Positions 1 through 23,541 are shown, counted from the stretch's first letter. The stretch: 64,000 nucleotides of DNA from Jacaranda mimosifolia (GCA_018894105.1 CM032119.1:20725246-20789245); one strand, 5' to 3'. Made by a program: numbers and translations. The notes: generated by a model not told the origin, from the letters alone.

Positions 1-2125
1 TTCCCAATAACACGGATCGGACGCATCTCCCCCTAACAGGCTATGCCACCTTCTCTATTGACATGCTTGAAAGAGGTCTGAGATTTCCCATTCCTGATCC
101 CATAGAGAATATCCTATTAGGACTTGATATTTGTCATGCCCAGCTTAGTCCCAACGCAATCAGACACATCATTTGCTTCTTCATCATAACAGCCCATTTC
201 GGGGCCGAGCCCTCTTTTGCCCATTTTTGGGCTCTCTATTCAATAACGAAATTGACCCGAACTGGGGAGCACTGCTTTTATTATCTCACCGCGAGACCCC
301 TGTGTTAATTTCTAGATAAGGTCCCTTCGTCCTTGGGTCCGTGGAAAAAAAAGTTCCTTTTTATTCAAGCCCTTGCCAATCGTCCTTAGCGGTTCAGATC
401 TGACTGGAGGCACAGCAAACCTAAGCCCTCTGTGTCGGAAGAGGTCACCTGGGGAGAGGACTTCATAGATGCCTTAACTGACCACTTGTATAAGGCAAGC
501 GAGCTCCTAAAGGAAGAAGTTCTCAAAATTGCTGGCCTTTCGCCTGCTAACATCCAAGTTCAAAGAACCCTAAATGATGGTTTCCTCTGCCGTTCGCGTC
601 TTTTTCCGCTTTGCTTTATGCTTGTTTGCATTTAAGTCGTAGTTTAACCCTCTTCTTTTTTTGTTGCAGTCAGGTCAAGCAAACATTTGAGGATCATTAA
701 TAAGATGAAGGCCCAAAAGAAGTCCTTGATGGTGAAAGCTCAATCTTCCGGGCTCGTTCTGACTCCCCCATCTCTCGGTCCTACATCGACCCCGATCCCT
801 GCTAAAGAGGCCTCGCTGCAGTCAGTTGGAACTGAGCAAATAGTTCAAATAATATAGGCACCCGAGGTCGAGGTCGCTTCTCCTGATCCCTAGGCCGTTC
901 TCTTAGTTAAAGCAGTCCCAGAGGCGAAAAGGAATAAACACAAGCACCATTCCAAAAGCAAGAGCCCAAAGCTCACTTCCCCCAGTCATTCTGGTAAAAG
1001 TCCTTCAGACAAATCAGAGAAATCTTCCAAAGGTAAGAGCTTGAGTGGAAGTTAGGCAGAAAAGAGACCCCGATCTGATGCCAGCCTTGCCCTTGCCTCA
1101 CCTAGGGACCTTGACCTATATGCTCGCCGCGAAGCGCTCCTCAATGATGCATGTAAGGATTACAAGACTGTCAATTCACAATTTTCTCATGACTCTTCGC
1201 ACCCGGCCCTGATTCTGGACTAAAAAATTATAGATCAGAGCAGCGTGCTTCGATCTCGATCCAGCGAGACATCTTTCGAGCTCTATAAGGGTTGTCTACT
1301 GACCCAGAACTAAGCTTTACTAGCTCCATTCAATTTCGCCAAGCTGGAGGAAAATGGAGCTCACGCCATAATGCAAGTAAGTGCCTATTTTTCATTTTTC
1401 TTTTGCGCTTATCTATTTGGGGTCCAGATCGCACTAATCGCAGTTACTTCGCAGGGGGTAGCATACATGCACCAACTTGCCCTCCAATGTGCATATGGCG
1501 CAACCACTTCATGGCCCAGGATCATGAGGTCATAGAACTTAAATTGGTGAATGAGAAACTCGAGGCTAATTTGAAGTCAATGCAGAAGTCCGTCGACAGC
1601 GAACTTGCTTCTCATAAGGAAGAATTGGCGGATCGCGATCAAAAAATAAAAGGCTTAGAGAAGAAATTGGCTAGTTCGAAGAAGTTCCTTACTTCGAAAA
1701 AGAAGAAGTCTTACGAACAGGGTTGCTCCAAGGGCAGTTCTGAGTTCGAGAGCTCAAAGGAGTATAAGGAGCTAATTCAGCAGGCTCGGATAGATGAGGC
1801 TCGCGCTTTTAAGAACTCGAGAACCTTCGAGTCTCTCGTTGAGGAGAAGGCTGCAGAGTACACTTTCATGGGTTTCATGAAGTGCTAAGCTCAGCTGCAG
1901 ACACTGAATGGGATCGTGGAGAGGTTCAACCTGAAGCTTCTGGATCCCACGAAAGATGCCAACTTGAAAAACTATCCTCTGGGTGACCTTTCAGATATAG
2001 GAGGGCCTGAGGACAAGTTCACTTGCCTTGTTGATGAGGAAGCACCTCAACCAACCACAGAAGAGGGCGAGATCCCTTCCAAGGCTCCTTCTGTAGCGGC
2101 CAAGGATCCCAAGGGGACGTCATAG
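1..2125 (+). pseudogene. Antisense accessory gene of gypsy element 1 (Transposase_28-like plus coiled coil), intron-containing, decayed
   Basis: Runs opposite to gag-pol. The first part (about 1-300) reads like the plant 'putative gypsy type transposon' domain, with a stretch such as LSPNAIRHIICFF; I recognise it by eye only. A second piece (432-572) ends at a GT donor; a T-rich intron follows with acceptor near 670. The next exon (about 670-1380) has a Lys/Ser-rich, NLS-like segment (KRNKHKHHSKSKSPK) and several in-frame stops, mostly TAG where CAG is likely. A donor near 1383 (GTAAGT) and acceptor near 1455 bound another intron. The last exon (1455-2125) encodes a coiled coil (EKLEANLKSMQKSV, DQKIKGLEKKL) and an acidic tail. 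One frameshift near 1505 and one stop at 1886-1888 interrupt it. The function of such genes is unknown. Confidence 0.7.
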
Positions 2126-2386
2126 GCTAGGACCTAGCATAGTATAGATTTTACCAAGATTTGTATGTTGATCCTGACTTGAGATCTTTTAATAGACAAT
2201 CTGTATAGCGTGATCTCGAGCTGGAGTGCCCGTGTAATCATCCCTTCACATGAAATGAATTGAATATTTTTTGGAGTTGACAAGTATCTAGGTTCTTTAT
2301 TTCGCACATCCCCTATTCCCGTTTACTTGGATATTTTTGGCCTTTCGGTCTCACATAAGTCCACTTCCGGACCCCGACCCCATGGT

Positions 2387-2765
2387 CTAAGGATTTTCCT
2401 AGCATTGGGATCTTGTGCAGATCCCAGACTTAGGACACGATCCCATTGACTTAGGATCTTCTTGGCACTGGGATCTTGTGCAGATCCAGTGTAAGAACCT
2501 GATCCCACTGACTTGGGATCTCTGTGGTAAGGGGCTCTTGTGCAGATCCCACACTTAGGACACGATCCCATTAACTTGGGATCTTCTTGGCACTGGGATC
2601 TTGCGTAGATCCAGTGTAAGAACCCAATCCTGCTGACTTGGGATCTCTATGGTGATGGGATCTTATGCAGATCCCACACTTAGGACATGATACCATTAAC
2701 TTGGGATCTTCTTGGCACTGGGATCTTGCGCAGATCCAGTGTAAGAACCCAATCCAGTGTAAGTA
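2387..2765. repeat. 125-bp tandem repeat built of two 62/63-bp half-units
   Basis: The phrase GATCTTCTTGGCACTGGG occurs at 2455, 2580 and 2705, exactly 125 bp apart. Each 125-bp unit is two diverged halves (62 and 63 bp) sharing TGGGATCT...GGATCTTGTGCAGATCC. About six half-units are present. The array sits between the broken integrase and the accessory gene, the usual place for satellite-like repeats in Tat-group elements. Confidence 0.9.
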
Positions 2766-3521
2766 TATGCCAAACCGATGATTTTCTTCCCATTTAATTG
2801 AGTTTAGTTATCTGAGATCAATACTCTGGGGATCCCGAACCTGCATATGATATTCTTCCAAAGGAAGCCCATGACCTCCTTTTCTATGACCTTTACTGAT
2901 GCGTCTGCCTCAACCCACTTACTGAAATATTTGACAGCTACTATTACAAACCTCTTTTGACCCCGAACCGTGGGAATGAGCCCAGAATATCAATTCCCCA
3001 TTTATCAAAAGGACACGACACAGGTATCGACTCCATCGGGATAGCGGGTTGATGGTTTAAGTTGCATGGATTTGGCATTTCTCACACTTCTTCACCAATG
3101 CGGTGGCATCTTGACTCATAGTGGGCCAAAAGTAACCCTGCATAAGAGTCTTCATCACAAAAAATCTTCCACCTGAGTGGTTTCCATAGCTACTCTCATG
3201 GATTTCTCGCATCACGTACTAAGCTCTCCCGGGTCCCAAGCACTTTAGTAGAGGTCCTTCAACTGATCTCTTATACAAATCCCCATTGATCATGATGAAT
3301 CGATTTGCCCTAAAGGTTAGCCTTTTGGCTTCCTTCGCATCCTCAGGTAGGGTCCCATTCGTCAAGTACCAAATAAGGCCATCCTTCCAAGTCATTCCTT
3401 CCTCTATTTGCATCAGCATCTCTTTTTCAGAGACGTTGTCTTCTAACTCAAAACGTTCAACTACCAGCAAGGTTATAGTCATGCTTCGGGTTCCTATAGT
3501 TGAACTGCCAAACTTAGCCAA
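2766..3521 (-). pseudogene. Gypsy element 1 integrase (5' half) and RNase H-integrase linker
   Basis: On the minus strand 3521-3219 gives the spacer before integrase (for example GDLYKRSVEGPLLKCLG), followed by a zinc-binding module with H...H...C...C spacing (HESSYGNHSGGRFF then CEKCQ) and the start of the catalytic core near 2815 (ISDN). Coding similarity stops near 2766, directly against the tandem repeat. The second half of the core, with the catalytic Glu, and the C-terminal domain are absent. Integrase would join the element cDNA to host DNA; this copy cannot. Confidence 0.75.
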
Positions 3522-3554
3522 GGCATCTGCTCTTTCATTCTCGTCCCTCGGGAT

Positions 3555-4370
3555 CTACTGTACTTGGCAAAATTCAAATTCCAACATGAGTTCTTTTACC
3601 TTTCTCAAGTACTCAGTCATTGACCTCTCCCGGGTCTCAAAAGTTCCTTCAATTTGGAGAACCACAAGCTGCAAATCGGTATAAACATTCAACTTCTTAA
3701 TATTCATGCGTTTGGCAGCCTTCAATCCTATAACCATGGCTTCATATTTAGCCTCATTATTCATGACCCTAAAAGCCAGTTTAACAGCAAACTCGAGCTT
3801 CACCCTCTCGGGGTCCTTTAAAGAAAATTCCCGCTCCCCTACACTATGACGGGCGGACCCATCGACATGTATCATCCATATTTCTTCGCTCAGTTTAGGG
3901 TCTTGTCCAACCATCTCAACTATGAAGTCGGCCAAGACTTGGGCTTTCACTGAGCTCTTGCTTTGATACTCTATATCGAACTCCCCCAGTTCCATGGCCC
4001 ACTTGGTCAATCTACCCGAAACATCAGGTTTAGCTAGGACCTGTTTCAATGGGTGGTCAGTCAAGATAAAAATTTTATGAGATTGAAAATAAGGTTTCAA
4101 CTTCCTCGCCGTCATCATAAGGGCAAGAGCCAACTTTTCGACCTCCAAGTACCTGCTCTCCGCCCCTTGCAGTACCTTGCTCACGTAATACACAGGTTTG
4201 TGAACCACAGTTTCCTCTCTGACCAACACCGAGTTGACTACATATTCTAATGTTCCTAAATACAAGTAGAGGGGCTCCCCTAGGACAAGTTTTGTCAGCA
4301 TAGGTGGTGAGGCCAGGTACTCTTTTAGATCTTGAAATGCCTTTTCACACATGTCATCCCATTAAAAGTT
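3555..4370 (-). pseudogene. Gypsy element 1 RNase H domain
   Basis: An open stretch of 265 codons. It starts with the RT-RNase H connection (CEKAFQDLKEYLASPPML, SKVLQGAESRYLEVEK), then the tether (TDHPLKQVLAKPDVSGRLTKW) and a plant-type RNase H domain opening with IHVDGSARHSVGE, where the first catalytic Asp is present. NNEAKYEAMVIGLK holds the catalytic Glu and VYTDLQLVV the next Asp. It would degrade the RNA strand of the RNA-DNA hybrid. It is the best preserved part of this element. Confidence 0.85.
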
Positions 4371-5115
4371 CTTCATGTTCCTCAATATCTTAAAGAATAG
4401 AAAACTCTTATCGGCTAACCTCGAGATGAACCGATTTAAAGATGCGATCCTACCAGTCAACTTCTATACATCCTTTACTGACTTGGGTGAGCTCATGTCG
4501 GTTATGGCCTTAATATTTTTTGGGTTCCTCTTTATCCCTCACTCACTGACCAGATATCCCAAGAACCTCTCCCCTTTGACCCCAAAAGTGCATTTAGACG
4601 GGTTGAGCTTCATCTTATATTTTCTCATTATGGTGAAAGCTTCTTCCAAATGCACCAAGTGATCGGGCTCATTCAGGCTCTTGACCAGCATATCGTCCGC
4701 ATATACCTCCATTGTGACCCCGATCTGGTCCTTAAACATCTTATTTACCAACTTCTGGTAGGTGCCTCCCACGTTCTTTAATCCAAACAGCATGACGTTA
4801 TAGCAAAAGATCCCTCTCTCAGTCACAAATGTCGTTTTATCCTGATCCTTTTCTTTCATAAAAATTTGGTGGTATCCTTGGAAAGCATCCATCGTGCTAA
4901 GGAGGGCACATCCAGCTATGGAGTCCACCAGCACGTCGATTCGAGGCAAGGGATAGAGGTCCTCTGGGCAGGTCTTGTTCAGGTCTGAGTAATCCATGCA
5001 CACTTTCCACTTATCACCTATTTTTAGCACGACTACCACGTTCGATAGCCACTTTGTGAGCTAGATCTCAACAACATAACCCGCATCCAGCAGTTTGTTT
5101 ACTTCGTCGTCAGTG
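4371..5115 (-). pseudogene. Gypsy element 1 reverse transcriptase
   Basis: Minus-strand RT. Visible motifs are KWKVCMDYSDLNKTCPED, PLPRIDVLVDSIAG, LSTMDAFQGYHQI, FGLKNVGGTYQKLV, and the catalytic YADD at MEVYADDMLVKS, followed by KLNPSKCTFGV and FLGYLVSE. The central 166 codons (5039-4539) are open with the YADD centre intact. Stops lie upstream (about 5060) and the frame is lost near 4540 before the connection region, so the polyprotein is broken. It would copy the genomic RNA into cDNA. Confidence 0.88.
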
Positions 5116-5629
5116 ATCTGGTTCTTCATCGCCCCATGATTTCTTTTTTTCTGTTGAACAGGTCTGACTTAGGGGTCCACATTGAATCTGTCCACTATCA
5201 TTCCCGGGTCCATCTCCTCAAAATCTAAAGGCTTCCAAGCGAAGACGTCCGCATTCTGTCACAAGAGTTCGATTGTCAAGAGTTCCAATTCTAGGGTCAT
5301 CTGGGTTTCAATTCTCATCGTCTTGCTCAAGTCCCCCGGCACTAACTCGATCTCTTTGATCTCACCTACTGGTTCAATTCTGCATTCCTTTACTCGTCTC
5401 TTCTTATTCTCATCCTGGGGTTTCAAGTGCGAAAGGTCTTTAGCAGAAACGACAATGGCTTTTTTACCCTTTGACCCTAACCCTGCATCTTTGCCTTTCG
5501 ACCCCGATCCTGAGTTCGAGCCTTCACCTTTGAGCCTCTTTTTCAGAGACACATGGTAACATCCCCTTGTTTCTTGCTGGTCGCAACTCATATCCCCAAT
5601 TCCTTTACTCGTTGGGAACTTCATTTTGA
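5116..5629 (-). pseudogene. Gypsy element 1 protease-RT linker
   Basis: Charged linker between protease and RT. It contains a Gly/Lys/Ser-rich stretch (GEGSNSGSGSKGKDAGLGSK) and then the segment usual before gypsy RT: VFAWKPLDFEEMDPG, near 5230-5190. A stop just before that motif and others near 5170 interrupt it. I assign it only by position and by the DVFAW-type motif. Confidence 0.6.
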
Positions 5630-6316
5630 GGCGGAAAGTTAAGACCCTGCTTGAAACTGATTCAGGCCAGGCCTTCCCAAGACCACATTATATGCGAAGG
5701 GGGCATCCACCACCAAAAATTTAAGCATTAGAATCTTGCGGCACTGTTCCTTTCCCAAGGACACCAGGAGGTCGATTGTTCCTCCTGGCGCGATCTAAGC
5801 TCCCCCAAATCCCACTAAAGGTGTGTAAACTGGTGAAATTCTCTTGAGTGTGAGCTCCATCTTCTTTAATACCTCCAAAAATATTATGTCTACTGAGCTT
5901 CCACTATTTGCCAGGACCTTGTGTACAGAGAAATTTGCTATGTCCATGGTGATGACCATGGGGTCATTTTGGGGTCCAATGACCCCCTGAGAGTCCTTGC
6001 CATCAAAGGTAATAAAAAGCTCGTTAGCAATATTCATCACGGCATTCATTCTTTTCTGGTTTACTTGGTTCCTAATGGATTTGACGTGCCTCTTCCTCGT
6101 GCTATGGGAATCCCCTGATGTGGGACCCCCCATAATCATGTAAATGACCCCTCGCTTGGGTAAGTTATCCCCCATGAGATCATTGGCTACTTCCTTGCCC
6201 TTCCTCTCCTTATTGCGGTATCTGTTTCGAGTTCGAGATCGATCCCTCTTCTTCCCGGGCTCCCCTTCAAACTCATGCCCTTTGGATCTGAATTCTTTGG
6301 CAATGAATTCCTTCAA
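5630..6316 (-). pseudogene. Gypsy element 1 aspartic protease, active-site Asp changed to Asn
   Basis: Retroviral-type pepsin-fold protease that would cleave the polyprotein. Upstream is a basic Arg/Lys segment (KKRDRSRTRNRYRNKERK) and the conserved NLPKRGVIYMIMGG. The active site reads VLANSGSSVDIIFLEVL: the expected Asp of D-S/T-G is Asn (GAT to AAT). The flap region and PVYTPLVGFGGA follow, then AYNVVLGRPGLN near 5690. With the catalytic Asp lost, the enzyme would be dead even if the frame were intact. Confidence 0.8.
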
Positions 6317-7752
6317 GTATCCTTGTCTGATGAGCCTCTATACTTCATCCTTGAGCTGAATGCAATCCTCAGTGTCATGACCCCGATCTTTATAGAAGCG
6401 ACAATACTTGTTTGAGTTCTGTCTCGCCGGTGTATCTCGCATCTTTTGAGGCCACTATAGTATCTTCGATCCCTCGATAGCCATGAGTACGTGGGACCTC
6501 ATGGTGTTAAGAAGGGCATAGTGATTGTACCTCCGCAGTAGGGAACGTTGGCGATCTTTTTCAGATCGAGCCTTGGGAGGTCCTTGGTCTTTTTCAGACC
6601 TTCGGGGAGCATTTTTGGACCACTCGTGGTCCTTCATGATGTTGATCTCCTCCTTTTGAATGTAATGCTGCACTACCTCCATCATCTACTCCATGTCCTC
6701 CGGAGATTCCCTTGCTAGAGCCAATGCCAATGGTCCTTTCTTGAGGCCATGGATGAGGATGCTTGTGATCATGTCAATACGCAAGTCTTGTACTTCTAGC
6801 ATCTCATTGTTGAACCTATTCATGAAGCTTCTCAAGCTCTCGTCCTCTCTCTGCCGTATGGTAAACAAGTATGTGGCTGACCTCTTAGACTTCTTCTTAC
6901 TAGCAAATTGGTACAAGAACCTCCTTATGAGCTAATTGTAAGATACTATCATTCCCGGAACCTGCCCCATGAACCACTCTTGCGCCCTCTTGCTAAGTGT
7001 TGTTACAAAGATCTTGGAATTCATGGCGTCAGACTGTCCGTATAAATTCATGATATTTTCAAAAGCGGTTATGTGTTCCTGGGGGTCCTTGTTTCCGTCG
7101 TACTTAGGCAGGTCGGGTAGTATAAAGTGTGAAGCTACAAACTCAGCCAGTATCTTTGAAGAGAATGGTGAGTTCCTCTTCTGCAATGCCGAGGTCCCTT
7201 TCTTTTTAAACTCATCAATCATCCTGCTCAACTGCGCAACTTGGTCACTTATCTCGTTAACCTCCCCCCCCAAAAAAGCGAAGGTTGGGGCCTCTTGAGT
7301 GTTGGGTCATCCCTATTCAATGTCAACGGCTCCAATCTCGACCCTTCCTCCCTTCGGTAAACATTTGGTAGGTGGTTTATCCTTTTCACTACCTTGCTCC
7401 CCATCTCCTCAGAGTCTGTTGTCTTCTCTCCCCTCAATATTCTTAATCCTTATACCCTTTCTGCTAGCGATGGACCCGGCCTCCTCTTTTGGAATAGCGG
7501 CTGATTCACCGACATGGGGGCTGCCTGGAGAGGCGCCGCTACCTCTTCCCGGGCCCTACGTTCGCATTCTTCCCATAACCGCTGGCTCATCTCAAAGACC
7601 AATTGTTCTAGATCATTCATGCTGATTTGGATGATCTGCACTCCACTGGGATCTAGTGGCGAAGTCCTTGGTTCCGCTTCTACTTGAGCATTCTGCAACA
7701 TCGCCACGGGTGGCAAGAGGGAGGTAGGCGATATTGGTGAAGATAGGTTCAT
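6317..7752 (-). pseudogene. Gypsy element 1 gag
   Basis: Capsid region in several frames. It has an N-terminal Pro-rich segment (7752-7450), then EISDQVAQLSRMIDEFKKK and a capsid-like domain with LPKYDGNKDPQEHITAFENI and WFMGQVPG (7273-6932). After a frame change comes YLFTIRQREDESLRSFMNRF and EMLEVQDL (6916-6686). A single zinc knuckle-like segment is near 6400-6360 (YCRFYKDRGHDTEDC). Stops and frameshifts separate these pieces. The capsid domain would package the element RNA. The same order of motifs recurs in element 2 (24440-25868). Confidence 0.82.
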
Positions 7753-7844
7753 GGGCGATATGGGGATTGGAGTATCTAGGGTTCATCCAGGTGTTCTATC
7801 CATCACTTACGGCTGGCTCTTGCTATTGATGAATCAAGTCAAAG

Positions 7845-7864
7845 TTTCCACAAACAGCGGCAAC
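7845..7864 (-). promoter_or_regulatory. Primer-binding site of gypsy element 1
   Basis: Minus strand GTTGCCGCTGTTTGTGGAAA lies directly beside the inferred LTR end. It resembles TTGGCGCCGTCTGTGGGAA-type sites of Tat-like elements. The matching site in element 2 is at 24290-24307. The exact tRNA is not assigned. Confidence 0.55.
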
Positions 7865-8391
7865 TGATGCGTGCAGTTCGGGCTCCAAGTACACGACCTC
7901 GACCCAGGCTACCAAATGTATCCCTGGCAACAACCGCAACCTCGATCCAATACCGCATGAGTGAATTTTGGGTCTCTAACCTGACCACAAGAGAGCACGT
8001 TAGGCTAGCTGAGATCACCCTCAGCTAAAGCCCTCCGATGCCTAAGTTAGCAAGGTAATCAAATGGGCTCAGGGTCAAGAAAAGAAATGAAGTTGAGTGA
8101 CAATTAATAATGATTACTTGACTTGGAACTATGCACGTCTTGCCTTTTATTTGGGTTTGAGCGTCCTTGTCCGTACAGATCGAGCTGGCAGCTTATCACA
8201 CACTGGATCATTAATCAATCAACGACTCCCAATCTGGGTCATGAGCGGAGCCAGGTCGGGTTCGTTAAAGTCCTAACCCGACCCGGACAAAAGGACACGG
8301 GTCCTATCCTATTTCGCCATTTTGCTAAAGTCCAGGGGTATAGAAGTCTTTTCGAGCCATCCCCATAATAATTACAATCACAATCATAACA
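7865..8391 (-). repeat. 5' LTR of gypsy element 1
   Basis: Bounded by TG/CA on the plus strand (TGATGCG at 7865, ...CATAACA ending 8391), next to the primer-binding site. A TATA-like AATAAAAGGC lies on the minus strand at about 8150-8141. The lower edge is firm because of the primer-binding site. The upper edge is inferred from the TGTTATG start only, since no second LTR is in the window. Confidence 0.55.
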
Positions 8392-9667
8392 AACTCTTGG
8401 TGCATGTGGACATATGTGAAAAAAAATATTTCTATTATCATCCACTTAGGATTCGATAACTCTATCTCTATGCTTCTAAATTAGCTTAATTTTTTTCCTA
8501 CAAGTTTTCTAAACTTTGAAATTCTTTATGGCTTTGGGTCAAATTTTCATTAATTGGTTTTGTACCTTCAATTCCTAATTGGATTTGGACCTTTAATTCC
8601 TAATTAAATTTCACGTAGCCCAACTAATTGACACTTCAATTCAATTAACAAGTGATCTTTAATTTATACTATTAATAAAGTACTTATTCATACCTATTCT
8701 CTTTTAATGTGCTCTCAAATGATTTATCTAAAATACCTTTATTATTATTTTTAAATTCTAATAACTAAAAGTTATAATAACTCAATTCATTTCAAATACC
8801 ATTTATCATAATTTTTTAATTCTTATTTATGAAAAATCATATATTAAAATTATTAAAAAAAATTATATGATATAAAAAATAAATAAATATTATATTATAT
8901 CAAAATATTGTAGAAATTTTAGCACATGCATCAAATGTGCCAAATTACTATTTTCTAATTAACTGACACTTCAATTATTTAATTGTCAAGTCTAAATTAA
9001 ATAGTACAACTAGTTAGTTAATTTTCATCTAGGCTAGCCTCATCTGATTGGCTCAATCATATAAAAGTCATTTAATTTAATTTAATTAATCTAACTCGTT
9101 AAATCAATCAACTATTAATTGAACTCATTTTTACGTTTAGTTCTCTTATCTAATTTTTAGATAAATCCCCAAAATTGATATGAACTTCATTGATTTTGTG
9201 TGTAACTCTTAAATTTAGCAATTAATTTGTTGCCGGCTCATATGATCTTGTAATTTTTTTAATAATTAATTAATTTTAGATAATTACTTATGAGTGTCAC
9301 TAAATTAATCGCTCGTAAAATTGGATATCCTCTCTCATTTGGAGTGTGCATCGTTCATGCAAATCTATTCAAGTCCATCAATATCATTGTCTCGAAATCT
9401 ACATCTTTGAAGAATTTTATATTAAGATTATAAAAGATATATTTCATAGTTATTATTTCATAAATGCATGACCTAATCTCATAGCTATATATAAAATATA
9501 ATTTACGGGCTTCATCAAAGTATATCATGACTAAAATAGTATTTTCCCACAAGGTGATTGCTGAAAATGCTTTGATGAGCATAAACACATTGTTGCCGTA
9601 CGATTTAGTCACAAAAGCAGTTTATTCGTCAATTGCTATTGGCTCGTTAAATATTATTCTAATATAT
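8392..9667. other. AT-rich spacer, no gene seen
   Basis: Low-complexity AT-rich intergenic DNA between gypsy element 1 and the kinase gene. I see no conserved coding segment, RNA gene or clear transposon end; the short open frames are chance. Confidence 0.6.
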
Positions 9668-10602
9668 AAGGGTCTCAATTCGAGTGGAGTTCAGGTTGGA
9701 TTGAGGTAGGAGTATAATATAAAAATATCAAATTTGAATTCAACTCAATTTGATGCTAAACTCGAAAGACTTAACCCTAACCTGACCGACAAAAAATCGA
9801 GTTGGGTTCCAACTGACTTGGTTTTCAATTAGGTCACCCAACAACCTGATAAACCTAACTCAATCCAACCTAATCTGATCTATATATTTTATTTTTTATA
9901 TTTATAAATTTCAATATTATAATTGAGTAGAAGTTTAATCTGCCAATAAAATCTATAATCTACATAATAATCATTAAGGTTTAAGAAAGTAAGAAACATA
10001 ATAACTTCAAAACTTGTCATGTTTGTAATTACTCCAAATACAAAAAAGTAATAAACCATTGCTCAATAAACAATTTTGATGACAACCATTAATGCAAAAT
10101 TAACTACTAAATAGTAAAAATTAAAGTCCAAAGGCAAAAACATCAAATTAAAATCCAAAGATAATTTTGATAACAACCATCAAATCCGAAACCTTCTTTG
10201 CACCAATATCTAGTTTTCTCTATTAATTCATAGCCCAAAACTCCACAAAGAAATCTTTTTTTAGTATGTATTGGAGATTTTAAGATTTTTGAAATTTTGA
10301 ATATAAAATTTTTCTTGGTTTAGATTATTGAATATAAAATTTTTTAAATTTAGATTTTATTTTTAATTAGTCAATTATTCTCGAATTGAATCAAGTCGGG
10401 TTGGATCAATTTATTGGGTCAACTACTTGTTCTCAGATTTAGCGAATTGATGCAAAATCAACCCAATTTTATTCTTTTTTCTCAAGTCAATTTCAAATCC
10501 TACCCAATTTGACACAAGCTTGAAAACATCAAACCCAAACCTAATATTTTTCGAATGGGTTATGATCAAATTATCAGGTTGAATTTAATTTTAACACCCT
10601 TA
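9668..10602. mobile_element. Probable non-autonomous hAT-like element
   Basis: Left end TAAGGGTCTCAATTC and the reverse complement of the right end TAAGGGTGTTAAAATT share TAAGGGT-T-AA. The interior carries many GGGTTGGGTC-type words (for example near 9790 and 10390), as in plant hAT-related elements that start with AGGGGTGTCAA. No transposase is present. The 8-bp flanks (TAATATAT and AAAAATAT) match at 6 of 8 only when offset by one base, so the call is moderate. Confidence 0.45.
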
Positions 10603-10954
10603 AAAAATATGTCAAAAGTGTACAGCTTTAAAGTATCAAGTATGTCCCAAAACTTTGTAGATTAAAAAATAGGAAGCATAAATATGTTACATCCTGATTA
10701 ACGATTAATTTAAATACAACTGTAACATCTCTATTAATTACAAGTTCTAAAATGAATTAGTATAAAGATTAAATTACAAAATGAAGTTTATGTAATATTA
10801 AAGAGCAGGTAATAATTGCCTAAGATACAAAGACTAGGGAGAAAAATAAAGCTTTACACTGGAAAGAGAATTGTTATATGAATCTAAGTTAAAAAATATG
10901 GACTGAGTATTTCAATAGCAGTACAACAGACAATGGACGATAGATAGACGACGT
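10603..10954 (-). other. 3' flank of the CDC7-type gene
   Basis: AT-rich DNA directly after the kinase stop codon (minus strand). It should hold the 3' UTR and poly(A) site, but no canonical AATAAA is clearly placed; a weak AGCTTTATTTTT lies near 10850. Confidence 0.4.
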
Positions 10955-23333
<12,379 letters not shown>

Positions 23334-23464
23334 TAGTACTCAGATCTGAAAGTACTCAACCAATATATGCAATGTATAGAGAGAATTTTTCTGATTGTGA
23401 CTCAGAGATAGAAAATTGGCAGACGGTTTGCTGCAGGTGGTCTCGTGGAGAGAGAGAGAAAAGG

Positions 23465-23541
23465 GGCGGGAAATGAAAGAATGAATTAGGTCTTTCAGAA
23501 AGAAAAAAAAAATGAAATTTGACATGTGAAGAGTTCCCGCC
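23465..23541 (-). promoter_or_regulatory. Two E2F-like sites upstream of the CDC7-type gene
   Basis: GGCGGGAAA at 23465-23473 (reverse complement TTTCCCGCC) and TTCCCGCC at 23534-23541, followed by AAT so that a CCAAT word overlaps. They lie about 132-140 and 201-208 bp before the ATG. TTTCCCGCC is the plant E2F consensus, and DNA replication genes are typical E2F targets. A CT-rich leader follows nearer the start codon. Confidence 0.65.

Larger units (their letters stand above)
1..8391 (-). mobile_element. Ty3/gypsy element 1 (Tat-like), decayed, 3' end outside window
   Basis: Minus-strand LTR retrotransposon. Reading down from high coordinates it has a 5' LTR (7865-8391), primer-binding site, gag, aspartic protease, RT, RNase H and the start of integrase, ending near 2766. 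A tandem repeat and an oppositely oriented accessory gene (1-2125) follow, and the 3' LTR would lie before the window. The order gag-PR-RT-RH-INT defines Ty3/gypsy. The long region after pol with tandem repeats and an extra gene is typical of the Tat/Ogre group, so I infer that lineage. Frameshifts and stops break every domain and integrase has lost its C-terminal half, so it is not autonomous. Confidence 0.85.

Noticed and set aside
2323..2571. Minus-strand open frame with repeated GSAQDP words
   Set aside because: Translation of the 125-bp tandem repeat.
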